The translations under genes were made by a program, and so were the position numbers. This document shows, one piece after another, positions 25,381-35,628 of a stretch of DNA of 51,916 nucleotides (position 1 is its first letter; every line of letters starts with the position of its first letter). The DNA comes from a bacterium (GTDB lineage Bacteria; Margulisbacteria; Marinamargulisbacteria; JABIPA01). The stretch is taken from contig JABIPA010000032.1 in NCBI GenBank assembly GCA_018698675.1, forward strand, positions 1 to 51,916. The letters are read 5' to 3'. The notes under the pieces are model-generated. The model saw only the letters and a list, made by a program, of their open reading frames with translations, was not told the DNA's origin and searched no databases.

Positions 25381-26202
25381 ATGATATTTCGTGTCAATTT
25401 TAGTAAAAAAAATCTCAATCCTCCTTTTTTATTTACATTTTTAATAATTGCTATATTTTTCGGGACGAATATATTTTCTCGACAAGATTCGGATGTGAAC
25501 CCTAGTGGCATTGTATATCCGCCGGGTGTTACCTGGTCCCGAGATGGGATGTGGCACTATCAAAAAGTAATTACATTAGGGTTGTTGAAGGATTCTAATT
25601 TGAGTGTGCCAGGAGCCGTTGATGTTGACGCTTATGCCCAAGATTTGGGGAATGGGTTGGAAACGTTCGTTATGTATCGATGGAGAGGATCTGAGATATC
25701 TGAGTCTAAAAACCAATTAGACTTTTTTTGTGAGGCAATGAGTCGCGGCTTTTTTATGCTTAAAACTCCATATGGAGTTGGATATACTAAAGATGGACGA
25801 TTTAAAAGGGATGAAAATTTTCGTCTTGTTTCAGTCGCAGGAAATTTTCCGGTTATAGGGTATGCAGGAGATATTTACGTTCCGTGGGGATATGTTGCTG
25901 GAATTCCAAATGGAACTCTCTATGTGGACGGAGACAAAGTGGGCCGGATAAAAGTGGCCGTATTTAAAAATAGAGAGACATTGTGGACTATTAATGGGTC
26001 TGTTTTTTTTAATGATGGAGATCCTGAGTTAATTGAAGGAGAAGAACATTACAAAGTACGACAATATTTTGTAGAGGCATCAAGCACGATAAAGGGGCTT
26101 AAGGGCGAGCACGATTCAGCAATGAAAGCCTACGAAGGTAACGCGAAAGCTGTAAAAATCAACCTTAAGGTTATGAAGTCGGCTATTCGGATAAGCGAAT
26201 AA
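25381..26202 (+). CDS. Membrane-anchored protein resembling flagellar rod proteins FlgF/FlgG
   Basis: 273 residues. Residues ~14-33 are a hydrophobic signal or anchor. The middle matches the FlgE/F/G core: ISESKNQLDFFCEAMSRGFF, LKTPYGVGYTKDGRFKRDENF, LVSVAGNFPVIGYAGDIYVP and VGRIKVAVF. True rod and hook proteins have no cleavable signal, start with a conserved helical segment (about 30 residues with an ANxxT motif) that is absent here, and lie in flagellar operons; no flagellar gene occurs in this window. The C-terminus retains a helical segment with NAKAVKINLKVMK. It may be a repurposed rod-like protein. Its stop lies 5 bases from the convergent hisD stop. Confidence 0.65.
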   Translation: MIFRVNFSKKNLNPPFLFTFLIIAIFFGTNIFSRQDSDVNPSGIVYPPGVTWSRDGMWHYQKVITLGLLKDSNLSVPGAVDVDAYAQDLGNGLETFVMYRWRGSEISESKNQLDFFCEAMSRGFFMLKTPYGVGYTKDGRFKRDENFRLVSVAGNFPVIGYAGDIYVPWGYVAGIPNGTLYVDGDKVGRIKVAVFKNRETLWTINGSVFFNDGDPELIEGEEHYKVRQYFVEASSTIKGLKGEHDSAMKAYEGNAKAVKINLKVMKSAIRISE

Positions 26203-26207
26203 ACCTC

Positions 26208-27506
26208 TTAGTCAGCTAGTCGTTCAGACACACATTTAAAATGTGCATCTAGGCCTTCCATTTCAGTAAGTATTGTTAAATCTTTTTCAGCTTTTTTTAG
26301 CGCTTCTTTTGAATATTGAAGTACAGACGAGAATTTCATAAAATCCATTACTCCCAACGGAGATGCAAAACGCGAGGTTCCGCTGGTAGGAAGGACATGA
26401 TTTGGACCTGCATAAAAATCACCTAGAGTAACAGGTGTATATGGCCCCATAAAAATACTTCCAGCATGTCTTATATCATTTAAATATTTTTCGGGAGTAT
26501 CTGATAAAAGAACAAGGTGTTCTGGAGCAAATTCGTTTGTAATTGTCATACATTCTTCAATTGACTTTGCTAAAATAAGTTTTCCATTTTTTATTGATTG
26601 GGTCAGGATATCTTGGCGTTTACAGGTAGGTAGATAGGTTGTGATAGCGTCGTTAATTGCGACTAAAGTTTCTTTTTCGGTAGAAACGGCCATTGCTATA
26701 GCTAGAGGGTCATGTTCAAGCTGAGCAATCATTTCTAGGGCTGCGTATTTTGCATATTTAATATTATCAATGAATACTTGAACTTCGGATGGGCCAGCTA
26801 ATTTGTCGATGCCAACTTCCCCGAATACCATTTTTTTCGCTCCGGTTACGTAAATATTGCCTGGACCTACGATTTTATCTACTTTTGGAATTGTATCGGT
26901 TCCATAAGCCATTCCAAAAACGGCTTGGGCTCCGCCAACTTTAAAAATATCTGAAATACCGCAACATTTAGCGGCTACTAAAGTTTGAGGAGAAATCTTT
27001 CCATTTGGTTGAGGAGGTGTCGTCATTATAAGTTTTTCTACCCCAGCAACTTTTGCAGGGATGGCATTCATTAAAATTGTTGAAGGAAGAGGAGCACGTC
27101 CACCAGGGACATAAAGTCCCGCAGAATCTATAGGCAGGTATCGAATAGATTGTTTTATATCGGTGGTTGCTGTTGCTAAATAATTAGTCAGGTCTTTTGG
27201 TAAAAAATGTGGTAATTGAGGTTTATGGAACAACGTAATGTTTTTAATGGCTTTTTTTAGAGCAACAACGAAGGAGTCAGGAACATGGTAAAACGCATTT
27301 CTTAGTTCTTCTTCCGAGACTTTTAGATCGTACTCAACATTTACGTTATCAAATTTTTTTGAAAACGCTTGTATCGCAACATCGCCATGAAGTTTGACTT
27401 CATTTTGTATTGTTGTAAGTGTTTGTTTAACTTCTTCAGAATTTCCGGAATTTGAGCTATGAAGCTCTTTTATTACTTTTTTATAATCTTCGGAAATGCT
27501 TAGCAT
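26208..27506 (-). CDS. hisD: Histidinol dehydrogenase
   Basis: Last two steps of histidine synthesis (histidinol to histidine, NAD-dependent, zinc enzyme). 432 residues, full length: YVPGGRAPLPSTILMNAIPA, KVGGAQAVFGMAYGT, GPGNIYVTGAKK, KLAGPSE, the QLEHDP zinc-site region, and the C-terminal EFAPEHL and AGPNHVLPT blocks with the catalytic His. It lies downstream of purC (18-base gap) and is separated from hisG/hisZ, so histidine genes are scattered here. Confidence 0.97.
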   Translation of the reverse strand: MLSISEDYKKVIKELHSSNSGNSEEVKQTLTTIQNEVKLHGDVAIQAFSKKFDNVNVEYDLKVSEEELRNAFYHVPDSFVVALKKAIKNITLFHKPQLPHFLPKDLTNYLATATTDIKQSIRYLPIDSAGLYVPGGRAPLPSTILMNAIPAKVAGVEKLIMTTPPQPNGKISPQTLVAAKCCGISDIFKVGGAQAVFGMAYGTDTIPKVDKIVGPGNIYVTGAKKMVFGEVGIDKLAGPSEVQVFIDNIKYAKYAALEMIAQLEHDPLAIAMAVSTEKETLVAINDAITTYLPTCKRQDILTQSIKNGKLILAKSIEECMTITNEFAPEHLVLLSDTPEKYLNDIRHAGSIFMGPYTPVTLGDFYAGPNHVLPTSGTSRFASPLGVMDFMKFSSVLQYSKEALKKAEKDLTILTEMEGLDAHFKCVSERLAD

Positions 27507-27524
27507 ATAGAATTTATGATTAAT

Positions 27525-28418
27525 TTAGTCATGACTAAGTAACTTTTTTTCTATTTCTAAATACTTTTCAGTTGTTTTTTCTATAATTGAATTAGGAAGC
27601 CTTGGAACAGGGGGCTGTTTATCCCAATCTGAATTTTCTAAATGATTACGAATGATTTGTTTATCATAACTTGGAGGCGAAACCCCTTCTACGTATTCGC
27701 TTGCTGGCCAGAATCTAGAGGAGTCAGGTGTGAAAATTTCGTCAATTAGTACAATTTTTCCGTCAAGGAGTCCAAACTCAAACTTAGTGTCTGCTAAAAT
27801 AATTCCCTTTTTTTCGCAGTAATCAGATACTTTAGTGAACAATTTAAAGCTAATATCCTTTAGTTGTTGGGTCAGTTCTTTTCCAATAATTGATTCCATT
27901 TTTTCAATTGAAATATTTTCATCATGTCCATCATGTGATTTAGATGCGGGCGTGAATAATAATTCAGGTAATTTAGAGGCTCGTTTTAGTCCTTTTGGAA
28001 GAGGTTGTTGGCACACTGTTTGAGACTCTTGATACTCTTTCCATCCAGAACCTTCTAAATACGCTCTAACGACACATTCAATTTCAATTAATTGTGTTTT
28101 TTTTACGTACATGGAACGACCTTCTAATATAGATGAAAAAGGTTTTAGTTGGTCTGGGAAGGTCGCTACGTCTGTAGAAACAATATGATTCTGTACGATA
28201 TCTTTTGTGTAATTAAACCAGTGCGAAGATAGATGGGTAAGAACCCGTCCTTTATGAGGGATGCCATCAGGTAATACGTAGTCAAAAGCAGATACGCGAT
28301 CTGATGTAACGATAAGTAAGTGTTTGTCTAGATCGTATACATTTCTTACTTTTCCTTTTCTGTGTAAATTTAGGCCGGGGATTTCAATTTCGGTAAGAAC
28401 GTTAGTTTTAGTGATCAT
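27525..28418 (-). CDS. purC: Phosphoribosylaminoimidazole-succinocarboxamide synthase (SAICAR synthetase)
   Basis: Purine synthesis: it couples CAIR and aspartate using ATP. 297 residues, the longer type found in yeast and many bacteria rather than the ~240-residue E. coli form. Seen are RKGKVRNVYDLDKHLLIVTS, DRVSAFDYVLPDGIPHKGRV, CVVRAYLEGSGWKEY, LADTKFEFGLLDGKIVLIDE and TPDSSRFWPASEY. It is probably cotranscribed with hisD. The divergent 266-bp gap upstream also holds the groE promoter. Confidence 0.96.
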   Translation of the reverse strand: MITKTNVLTEIEIPGLNLHRKGKVRNVYDLDKHLLIVTSDRVSAFDYVLPDGIPHKGRVLTHLSSHWFNYTKDIVQNHIVSTDVATFPDQLKPFSSILEGRSMYVKKTQLIEIECVVRAYLEGSGWKEYQESQTVCQQPLPKGLKRASKLPELLFTPASKSHDGHDENISIEKMESIIGKELTQQLKDISFKLFTKVSDYCEKKGIILADTKFEFGLLDGKIVLIDEIFTPDSSRFWPASEYVEGVSPPSYDKQIIRNHLENSDWDKQPPVPRLPNSIIEKTTEKYLEIEKKLLSHD

Positions 28419-28590
28419 AATTTAGATTCCTCTTTCTGGGATGCATCGTATAATACTCATTATTTAACCATGAGATGCACTTTTTTTCTACTAGCAGGTT
28501 TGTATTGTATTCATTTTAAAACAACGATTAATCGATAAATTGAACTTAAAATGGTGTGAGAATAAAATATACCCATCAAGAAATATAGAT

Positions 28591-28619
28591 TTGTATTAAG
28601 AAGGACGCTAACCTAAAAT
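28591..28619 (+). promoter_or_regulatory. Predicted sigma-70 promoter of groESL
   Basis: TTGTAT, 17-base spacer, TAAAAT. The predicted transcription start (~28626) falls immediately before the CIRCE operator, as in HrcA-controlled promoters. Confidence 0.8.
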
Positions 28620-28629
28620 ACAACGTCGA

Positions 28630-28656
28630 TTAGCACCCGGTGATTGAGAGTGCTAA
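28630..28656. promoter_or_regulatory. CIRCE element (HrcA operator)
   Basis: TTAGCACCC-N9-GAGTGCTAA. This is the CIRCE consensus (TTAGCACTC-N9-GAGTGCTAA) with one substitution in the left arm. It lies between the groE promoter and groES, where HrcA would block transcription except under heat shock. hrcA itself is not in the window. Confidence 0.95.
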
Positions 28657-28684
28657 AACATAATTTAAGGAGGCGTCGTTTAAG

Positions 28685-28981
28685 ATGAGTAAACCAAATT
28701 TTCAACCTTTAGGGGATCGCGTATTGGTACAGCCAGAAGAGGCAGAACAAACTACAAAATCAGGGATCGTATTACCTGGGTCAGCACAAGAAAAACCACA
28801 AAGTGGGAAAGTTGTTGCTGTAGGAACTGGACGAGTAACAGATGATGGAAAAACTATTCCGTTAAATGTTAAAGAAGGTGACACTGTAATTTATGCAAAA
28901 TATGGTGGAACAGAATTGAAATATGAAGGCATAGAATATTTAATCGTTAACGAACGAGATATTTTAGGTTTAAAAAAATAA
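28685..28981 (+). CDS. groES: Co-chaperonin GroES
   Basis: 98 residues, full length: [17 protein letters not shown], the mobile-loop region [24 protein letters not shown] and [12 protein letters not shown]. It caps the GroEL folding chamber. The ribosome-binding site AAGGAGG lies 11 bases before the ATG. Expression is likely heat-induced through the CIRCE element. Confidence 0.98.
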   Translation: MSKPNFQPLGDRVLVQPEEAEQTTKSGIVLPGSAQEKPQSGKVVAVGTGRVTDDGKTIPLNVKEGDTVIYAKYGGTELKYEGIEYLIVNERDILGLKK

Positions 28982-28993
28982 GGAGGACTATGA

Positions 28994-30646
28994 ATGTCTG
29001 CTAAAGAATTAAAGTATTCAGATGAAGCGTGGAGATCACTTGGCGAAGGAATCAAGAAAGTTGCTGACGCTGTTGGAAGTACATTAGGACCTAATGGAAA
29101 TAATGTTGTTTTAGAAAAGAAGTGGGGTTCTCCTATCATTACTAATGACGGAGTAACAATTGCAAAAGAAATTGAACTTGAAGATCCGTTTGAAAATATG
29201 GGAGCTCAACTTGTTAAAGAGGTAGCGTCAAAAACAAATGACGTTGCTGGAGACGGAACTACGACAGCAACTATATTAGGGGACGCAATTTTTAGAGAAG
29301 GTCTAAAAAATGTTGTTGCTGGTGCAAATGCTATTCGTCTTAAAAAAGGAATTCAAAAAGCTGTAGAAATTATTATTTCTAATCTTAAAGATTCTGCTAA
29401 GACGATTGAAACAAAGGACGCTATTTCTCAAGTAGCTTCAATTTCAGCTAATAATGATTCTGAAATTGGAGAAATCATTGCTGATGCAATGGAAAAAGTT
29501 GGAAAAGATGGTGTTATCACTGTTGAAGAGTCTAAAGGGATTGAAACTGAGCTAGAAGTTGTTGAAGGAATGCAGTTTGATAAAGGTTATCTTTCTCCAT
29601 ACTTAGTGACGGATAAGGAAACAATGGAAGCGTCTGCAGATGCTCCATATATTCTTCTTACAGATAAGAAAATTTCTGCGATTAAGGATCTTCTTCCTAT
29701 ATTGGAAAAGGTTGTTCAAACAGGAAAAACACTTGTTATTATCGCTGAAGAAATTGATGGCGAAGCGCTTGCTACTATTGTTGTTAACAAATTAAGAGGA
29801 ACGGTTAACTGTATTGCAGTTAAGGCGCCTGGGTTTGGTGATAGACGTAAAGCGATGTTAGAAGATATTGCTATTTTGACTGGTGGAGAAGTTATTTCTG
29901 AAGAAAAAGGAATGTCTTTGGAAACTGTTGAACTAGAACAATTAGGAACAGCTGCTAAACTTAAGTCTGATAAAGATGCAACAACAATCGTTCAAGGAAA
30001 CGGGGCTCCTGAAAAGATTAATGCGCGTGTTGAAGAAATTAGGCGTGAAATGGCGGCTACTGATTCATCTTATGATCAAGAAAAACTTCAAGAACGACTT
30101 GCTAAACTTTCTGGTGGGGTTGCTGTAATTAGAGTTGGAGCGCCAACAGAAACAGAGCTTAAAGAGAAAAAGCATAGAGTTGAAGATGCGTTGTCTGCAA
30201 CTCGAGCTGCTGTTGAAGAAGGTATCGTACCCGGTGGTGGAACTGCTCTTGTACATTTGATTCCTACATTAACAAAGGAAATTGAAAAAGAGCCAGCTGG
30301 CGATATTCGGGTTGGAATGTCTATTGTTGAACGCGCAATTGAAATTCCTTTGAGAAAAATTGCTGGAAACTCTGGTGAAGAGCCTTCAGTTATTATTGAT
30401 AAAATTAAAAATTCTAAGCATGGTATTGGGTATAACGCTCAAACTGGTGAATTTGAAGACATGATCGCAGCAGGCGTTGTAGATCCTTTGAAAGTTACAC
30501 GTTCTGCATTGCAAAACGCGGCTTCTATTGTCGGTCTTCTTTTGACTACAAATGTTTTGATTGCCGACAAAGCGTCTGAAAATGATGCTATGCCAGCACC
30601 TCCTGCAGGAATGCCAGGGATGGGCGGCATGCCAGGCATGATGTAA
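28994..30646 (+). CDS. groEL: Chaperonin GroEL
   Basis: 550 residues, full length. ATP-binding motifs [14 protein letters not shown] and [54 protein letters not shown], and the disordered Gly-Met tail ([12 protein letters not shown]) are present. It is the ATP-driven protein-folding chamber, cotranscribed with groES (12-base gap, strong AGGAGG site). Confidence 0.99.
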   Translation: MSAKELKYSDEAWRSLGEGIKKVADAVGSTLGPNGNNVVLEKKWGSPIITNDGVTIAKEIELEDPFENMGAQLVKEVASKTNDVAGDGTTTATILGDAIFREGLKNVVAGANAIRLKKGIQKAVEIIISNLKDSAKTIETKDAISQVASISANNDSEIGEIIADAMEKVGKDGVITVEESKGIETELEVVEGMQFDKGYLSPYLVTDKETMEASADAPYILLTDKKISAIKDLLPILEKVVQTGKTLVIIAEEIDGEALATIVVNKLRGTVNCIAVKAPGFGDRRKAMLEDIAILTGGEVISEEKGMSLETVELEQLGTAAKLKSDKDATTIVQGNGAPEKINARVEEIRREMAATDSSYDQEKLQERLAKLSGGVAVIRVGAPTETELKEKKHRVEDALSATRAAVEEGIVPGGGTALVHLIPTLTKEIEKEPAGDIRVGMSIVERAIEIPLRKIAGNSGEEPSVIIDKIKNSKHGIGYNAQTGEFEDMIAAGVVDPLKVTRSALQNAASIVGLLLTTNVLIADKASENDAMPAPPAGMPGMGGMPGMM

Positions 30647-30742
30647 ACGGGGACTTTTAGAACCTCCCATTTTACACGTATGGGTTTGTTTACATATTTT
30701 TAATATGCTTCACGAATCCATACGCGCAAATTGACAATTTTT

Positions 30743-30781
30743 AAACCACCCCTTAGTTTTGCTTTGGGGTGGTTTTTTTTT
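30743..30781 (+). terminator. Intrinsic terminator of groESL
   Basis: CCACCCC (30746-30752) pairs with GGGGTGG (30766-30772), extended by flanking A-T pairs, then a run of nine T residues. Confidence 0.93.
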
Positions 30782-30844
30782 GTAGTAGATTTTTAGTAGA
30801 ATTGGGAGCCTTGTATAGGCTACTTTTTATGCCCGAAATTCACT

Positions 30845-31450
30845 CTATGTTATAGACGCTACTTTTTTTCCTGACGGAAAAGGAATTTTAAATTTAGATT
30901 CTTTCGCACCTGCTATGGTATTCCATAAATCTCCTTTATTTGTTTCAAAAATAAAAGTCCTTTTTGACCCAAAAACTGAAAGTATGATTTCGTCTGGTTC
31001 AAAACTAATGAATTTTAGGCTCTTAGTTTCATGATTTACGTGAATGATGCGGGCACGATCATTATCGTCTTCCCACACTAAAGCCGTACGATTATCGCTT
31101 AAAACAGAGCAAAATCCTCCTCCCCAGACTTTTGTAGTAATGCGACAACTGCTGTTGTCGTCGTATGAAGAGACTGAACTGGGTTTTCGAGGGGCTTAAC
31201 TGGAACATTTGATAATCCAGGCAGCGCTCCCCAACAATTGACGGTTCCATTGACGTCCACGGTGCTAAACATGAATTTATTCCCGGTAATGGTGTTTATT
31301 TTTCTTGCCCAAACTGACCACGGAGTAGAGCCTCTATAATCATTTTTTCCCCACGAGAATGTCTTTTTTATGGGTTAATTTGCTTGGAATAGGTTTTTTG
31401 TTAATTTGGGCGTCTTGAAGTGGAATTTCTACCGTTCCATCTTCAAAATG
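30845..31450 (-). pseudogene. Frameshifted remnant of an RCC1-like repeat protein
   Basis: Three reading frames on the complement carry successive pieces of one protein. Upstream piece (31450 down to ~31375): HFEDGTVEIPLQ and on. Middle piece (~31370-31170): FSWGKNDYRGSTPWSVW, then FMFSTVDVNGTVNCWGALPG, the WGxNxxG and dGtVxcWG patterns of RCC1 repeats. Last piece (~31175-30845): KVWGGGFCSVLSDNRTALVW followed by a 77-residue open tail. At least two frameshifts separate them and no good start remains. The RCC1-like assignment rests on these repeat motifs. The preceding 31451-31661 stretch shows no gene. Confidence 0.65.
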
Positions 31451-31661
31451 CTAGGTATAAGATTAGTATCTAGGATGTAATAATTGAAAATAGATAGGGT
31501 GTCTTTAATCTTTAGAATTATAATATAGAATGGTTCAAAACAAAAAGATCCATATTTTTCAATAATTGTTTAAATCCAATCTTTATTGGCCTCTTGACTG
31601 AGATAAAGAAACTTTACGTTATTTCTTGCGAAACATTTTATAATAAGGTAGCTTTTTAAGA

Positions 31662-34064
31662 ATGAAAGTAATTGTTACAGAAAAGCCTAGTGTGGCAAAA
31701 GACATTGCCAAAGTTTTAAATGTTTCAACAAAAAAACAAGGGTATTTTGAGGGTTCTGGGTACCTAGTTACATGGGCCTTTGGACATTTAGTTCAACTTG
31801 TTAATCCAGATAAATATGATGAGAAATTCAAACCGTGGAACTTTGATCTATTACCTATAGTGCCTGATTCGTTTAAGTTAGAAGTGGTTCCTGATCCGGG
31901 AGCCCAAAACCAATTTCGTACCATTCATACTTTATTAAATCAGGAGAATGTCACAGAGGTAATTTGTGCAACGGATGCTGGGCGTGAAGGCGAGCTTATC
32001 TTTCGTCATATTTATACAATGGCAGAGTGTAACCTTCCAATAAAACGGCTTTGGATTTCTTCTCAAACTGATAAAGCTATAAAGGATGGGTTTAAGAAAC
32101 TTAAAGATGGTGACGATTATGTGTCACTGTACCATTCTGCATTATGTCGTTCGGAATCCGATTGGATGGTTGGTATTAACGCGACAAGAGCGACGTCGAT
32201 TTTACATTCAAAAGGACAAGGTGTTTTAAGTGTAGGAAGAGTTCAGACTCCTGTTTTAAAATTGTTGGTGGATAGGCATCGTGAAGCAGATACGTTTATA
32301 GCCACTGTTTATTATGAAATTTTTGCTGATTTTAATTCTAATGGCCTCTCGTTTTACGGAAAGTTTCAAAATGGAGGGCAGAACCGGTTTAATGAAAAAG
32401 CAGAGGCCGAAACGGTTTATAATGGCTGTAAAAAGGTTGATAGTTCTAATGAGTTTGCTGACGGGGTCGTTGATTCCGTGGAGAAAAAGACTCGGAATGA
32501 AAAAGCTCCTCTCTTATATGATTTAACAGAACTTCAAAAAGACGCGAATAAAAAATTTAAATTTACAGCTGATCAGACATTAAAAACGGCACAAAGCTTG
32601 TATGAAAAACATAAAATCATTACATATCCTAGAACATCGTCTCGATATCTAAGTATGGATATTGAACCAAAGCTCAAGCAAAATGTTGAGAATTTGGCGA
32701 AATTACCAGCCTTTTCTCAAGCAGCCTCAGAAATACTAGAAAATAATTGGAAAATTGCGAGTCGGATGATTGATGATAAAAAAGTTACGGATCATCATGC
32801 GATTATTCCGACAGAAAAAATGCCGAATCTTTCCTTCTTAAGTGAAACGGAATTTTTATTATTCCAATTAATAATGACAAGGTTTTTATCTGCTTTTTTT
32901 CCAGACTGTATAAAACATCAGACGGATATATTGATTTTAGTAAATAAAGCTCAGTTTAAGGCGTCTGGAACTATGGTGAAGCAGTTGGGATGGAGAAGTC
33001 TTTACCAGGAGTCTAAAGATGATTTAGATGGAACCAAAAAAGAGTCTAAAGCTAAGATGTCTTCTAAAACTGAGTCCAAAGAGGCAGAATTGCCTTATTT
33101 GGAAAAAGGGTCTCCTGTAATAACTCAAAAGGTAACCGTTAAGGAAAGTCAGACGAAGGCGCCTCCTCTGTATACTGAAGCTAGTATTTTGGCCGCAATG
33201 GAGACTGCTGGAAAGCGAATTGAAGATGAAGAATTAAGACAGGCTATGAAAGATAGTGGCTTGGGTACTCCTGCAACTCGTGCTCAAATTTTGGAACGAA
33301 TCATTAAAGTAGGTTATATTACACGCGAATCAAATAAATTGGTTCCAACCGAAAAAGCTTATTATTTAATGTCTAAGCTAACAACCTTCGATATTGCTTC
33401 TCCAGAATTGACAGGGCAGTGGGAAAAAAAACTGAATGATATAAAGAATACGTCCGTCTCTCGTGACGATTTTATGCTTGAAATTACCAAGTTTACCCAA
33501 GAGTTGATTAAAGAAATAAAGACAGATACTGATTTTATTTCAGGAAAATTACAGAATAAATGTAGGTTGTGCAAAGGCAATATTGTTGAAATGCCATTAT
33601 CATATGTGTGTTCTAATTGGAAAGAAACGGGATGCTCATTTTCGATTTGGAAAAAGGTTGCAGGGAAACGGCTATCGTTTGATCATGCTGTTCAACTTTT
33701 GGACGAAGGAAAAACAGGGTGGTTGACTGGGTTCACTAGTAAAAAAGGTGCTCCTTTTGAGGCTGCGTTGGTTGTGGAAGACGGTGCCGTTAAATTTGAT
33801 TTTAAGAAAAAAATTGGTACGTGTCCTAAATGTAAAAGTGACTTACTCGAATTTCCTAAATCTATATCATGTTCTAGCTGGAAAGAAACCAAATGTGATT
33901 TTGTTATTTGGAAACAGATTGCCGGAAAAGTGATTTCTGAAACAGTTATTCAAGAATTGCTAAAAAATGGAAAGACTGATGTTCTGGAAGGGTTTAAGTC
34001 GAGGGAAGGGAAGCCGTTTTCGGCTAAACTAATATTAGCTAATAATAAGGTTGTTTTTAGTTAG
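31662..34064 (+). CDS. topB: DNA topoisomerase III-type (type IA)
   Basis: 800 residues. N-terminal TOPRIM domain with VTEKPSVAKDIAKVL (catalytic Glu) and ATDAGREGELIFRH (DxD-type acidic motif), then the type IA core with SVGRVQTPVL and the active-site Tyr322 in ITYPRTSSRYL, and KVTDHHAIIPT. The C-terminus has two copies of the TopB-type C-terminal repeat with Cys pairs (CRLCKGNI...; CPKCKSDL...). It decatenates DNA and relaxes negative supercoils one strand at a time. The TopB rather than TopA assignment rests on the N-terminal pattern. A -10-like TATAAT lies at 31639-31644; the -35 is weak. Confidence 0.93.
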   Translation: MKVIVTEKPSVAKDIAKVLNVSTKKQGYFEGSGYLVTWAFGHLVQLVNPDKYDEKFKPWNFDLLPIVPDSFKLEVVPDPGAQNQFRTIHTLLNQENVTEVICATDAGREGELIFRHIYTMAECNLPIKRLWISSQTDKAIKDGFKKLKDGDDYVSLYHSALCRSESDWMVGINATRATSILHSKGQGVLSVGRVQTPVLKLLVDRHREADTFIATVYYEIFADFNSNGLSFYGKFQNGGQNRFNEKAEAETVYNGCKKVDSSNEFADGVVDSVEKKTRNEKAPLLYDLTELQKDANKKFKFTADQTLKTAQSLYEKHKIITYPRTSSRYLSMDIEPKLKQNVENLAKLPAFSQAASEILENNWKIASRMIDDKKVTDHHAIIPTEKMPNLSFLSETEFLLFQLIMTRFLSAFFPDCIKHQTDILILVNKAQFKASGTMVKQLGWRSLYQESKDDLDGTKKESKAKMSSKTESKEAELPYLEKGSPVITQKVTVKESQTKAPPLYTEASILAAMETAGKRIEDEELRQAMKDSGLGTPATRAQILERIIKVGYITRESNKLVPTEKAYYLMSKLTTFDIASPELTGQWEKKLNDIKNTSVSRDDFMLEITKFTQELIKEIKTDTDFISGKLQNKCRLCKGNIVEMPLSYVCSNWKETGCSFSIWKKVAGKRLSFDHAVQLLDEGKTGWLTGFTSKKGAPFEAALVVEDGAVKFDFKKKIGTCPKCKSDLLEFPKSISCSSWKETKCDFVIWKQIAGKVISETVIQELLKNGKTDVLEGFKSREGKPFSAKLILANNKVVFS

Positions 34065-34100
34065 AAATTTAAGGATATAAAATATTTGAGATTTATTGGC

Positions 34101-34138
34101 AAAAAAAAACCTAGATTTAACGTCTAGGTTTTTTTTTG
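34101..34138. terminator. Bidirectional intrinsic terminator between topB and rpoD
   Basis: The stem CCTAGA/TCTAGG is flanked by nine A residues on the left and a T run on the right, so it works for topB (+) and for rpoD (-), which converge here. Confidence 0.92.
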
Positions 34139-34157
34139 TTTATCTATAAATTATGTA

Positions 34158-35213
34158 TTAAGCCGGAACTGAATACGTTTGTAATCTAGACTTTCGAGAA
34201 GGATGTCTCAGTTTGCGAAGTGCTTTCTCTTCGATCTGACGAATTCTTTCTCGTGTAACGTTATATACTTTTCCAACTTCTTCTAGTGTTCTAGGTCGTC
34301 CGTCGTCAAATCCGTATCTTAGTTTTAAGATAGTTTGTTCACGCTCAGTCAGAATATCCATTGCTTTATCAATTTCTTTTCGAATTAAAAGTCGTTCAGA
34401 ACGAACTTCCGGAGCTTCGAGGTTTTTATCTTCAATAAAATTACCTAGTTGGCAACTATCTTCGTTTCCGATTGGTGTTTCCAAAGAAAGAGGAACTTGT
34501 GAGAATTTTCTTACAGATTTAATTGTTTCAACAGATAATTCAGTTTTAATAGCAAGTTCTTCGTCCGTTGGCCATCTGCTATATTCTTGCATAAGAATTC
34601 TTGTCGCTTTTTTAACTTTGTAAATCGTTTCTACCATATGAACAGGCACTCGAATTGTTCTACTTTGGTCAGCAATGGCTCTGGTAATTCCTTGTTTAAT
34701 CCACCATGTCGCATACGTTGAAAATTTGAATCCTTTTCTATAGTCAAACTTTTCAGCGGCTCTGATTAGTCCTGTATTTCCTTCTTGAATAAGGTCTAGA
34801 AACAATAGCCCTTGGCCACAATATTTTTTTGCGATTGCGACAACTAGGCGAAGATTTGCATTAACCAAACGATCTTTTGCTGCCATTTCACCGGCTTCAA
34901 CACGTTTAGCAAGGTCGATTTCTTCTGCTTGAGTTAAAAGCTTAATTGAACCGATTTCTCGAAGATACATTTTGATTGAATCATCAATAAAGCTGACTTT
35001 GTCTGCTTCCATATTTAATGTGGATTCTTCTTCGTCGTTTGCAGATCTGTTGTGAATTTCAAATGACGCGTTGTTTTCAGTTACGGCTTTGTTTGAAGCT
35101 TCTATCGAAGAATTAGAAAATTCTTCTGGAGTGTTTTGTTTAGAATTAAAGTCTTCATAGACAGCGGTGTCTTTTTCAGTTTTCTCTTCTTTATCTTCTA
35201 TTAAAGTTGTCAT
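34158..35213 (-). CDS. rpoD: Primary sigma factor RpoD/SigA
   Basis: 351 residues, a short primary sigma. Region 1.2 ([17 protein letters not shown]), region 2 ([21 protein letters not shown], the -10-binding segment [15 protein letters not shown]), region 3 ([12 protein letters not shown]) and region 4 ([20 protein letters not shown]) are all present. The acidic N-terminal ~70 residues lack a recognisable region 1.1. It directs RNA polymerase to the TTGACA/TATAAT-type promoters seen across this window. Confidence 0.97.
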   Translation of the reverse strand: MTTLIEDKEEKTEKDTAVYEDFNSKQNTPEEFSNSSIEASNKAVTENNASFEIHNRSANDEEESTLNMEADKVSFIDDSIKMYLREIGSIKLLTQAEEIDLAKRVEAGEMAAKDRLVNANLRLVVAIAKKYCGQGLLFLDLIQEGNTGLIRAAEKFDYRKGFKFSTYATWWIKQGITRAIADQSRTIRVPVHMVETIYKVKKATRILMQEYSRWPTDEELAIKTELSVETIKSVRKFSQVPLSLETPIGNEDSCQLGNFIEDKNLEAPEVRSERLLIRKEIDKAMDILTEREQTILKLRYGFDDGRPRTLEEVGKVYNVTRERIRQIEEKALRKLRHPSRKSRLQTYSVPA

Positions 35214-35356
35214 GTAAAATTCCTTTCGTTAATGCACTATTATTATTTGAAATAATAGACAGACAATTTTGAGTCTAATAAATTAAGACTCTTAATACAT
35301 ATCGTTTTTTTAAGTTAAATAAAAGAGGGGTATTTGTTTTTGAGAATCAATCCAAA

Positions 35357-35578
35357 CTATTTTGGCCTAAAGATTATACGTCCTCTTGTCATATCGTATG
35401 GCGAGAGTTCTACTTTAACGGTATCTCCAAGTAAAATTCGGATGTAATATTTTCTCATTTTTCCCGAAATGTGGGCGAGAATGGTTTGTCCTGTATCGAG
35501 TTCTACTTTAAATTGAGCGTTTGGTAATGATTCTATTACCACGCCTGTTACTTCAATAGTGTCTTTTTGTTTAGCCAT
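35357..35578 (-). CDS. infA: Translation initiation factor IF-1
   Basis: 73 residues, the OB-fold protein in full: [55 protein letters not shown]. It occupies the ribosomal A site during initiation. Between clpB and rpoD; the usual neighbours (secY, adk, map, rpmJ) are absent. With infC and infB, all three initiation factors lie in this window. Confidence 0.98.
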   Translation of the reverse strand: MAKQKDTIEVTGVVIESLPNAQFKVELDTGQTILAHISGKMRKYYIRILLGDTVKVELSPYDMTRGRIIFRPK

Positions 35579-35628
35579 AGTCGATAAATCTTATACCAAT
35601 TTTCGCCCACTTGCAAGAAGAGCCTTTT

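Noticed and set aside
29000-30640. Several long antisense frames across groEL
   Set aside because: Shadows of the highly biased groEL coding sequence.
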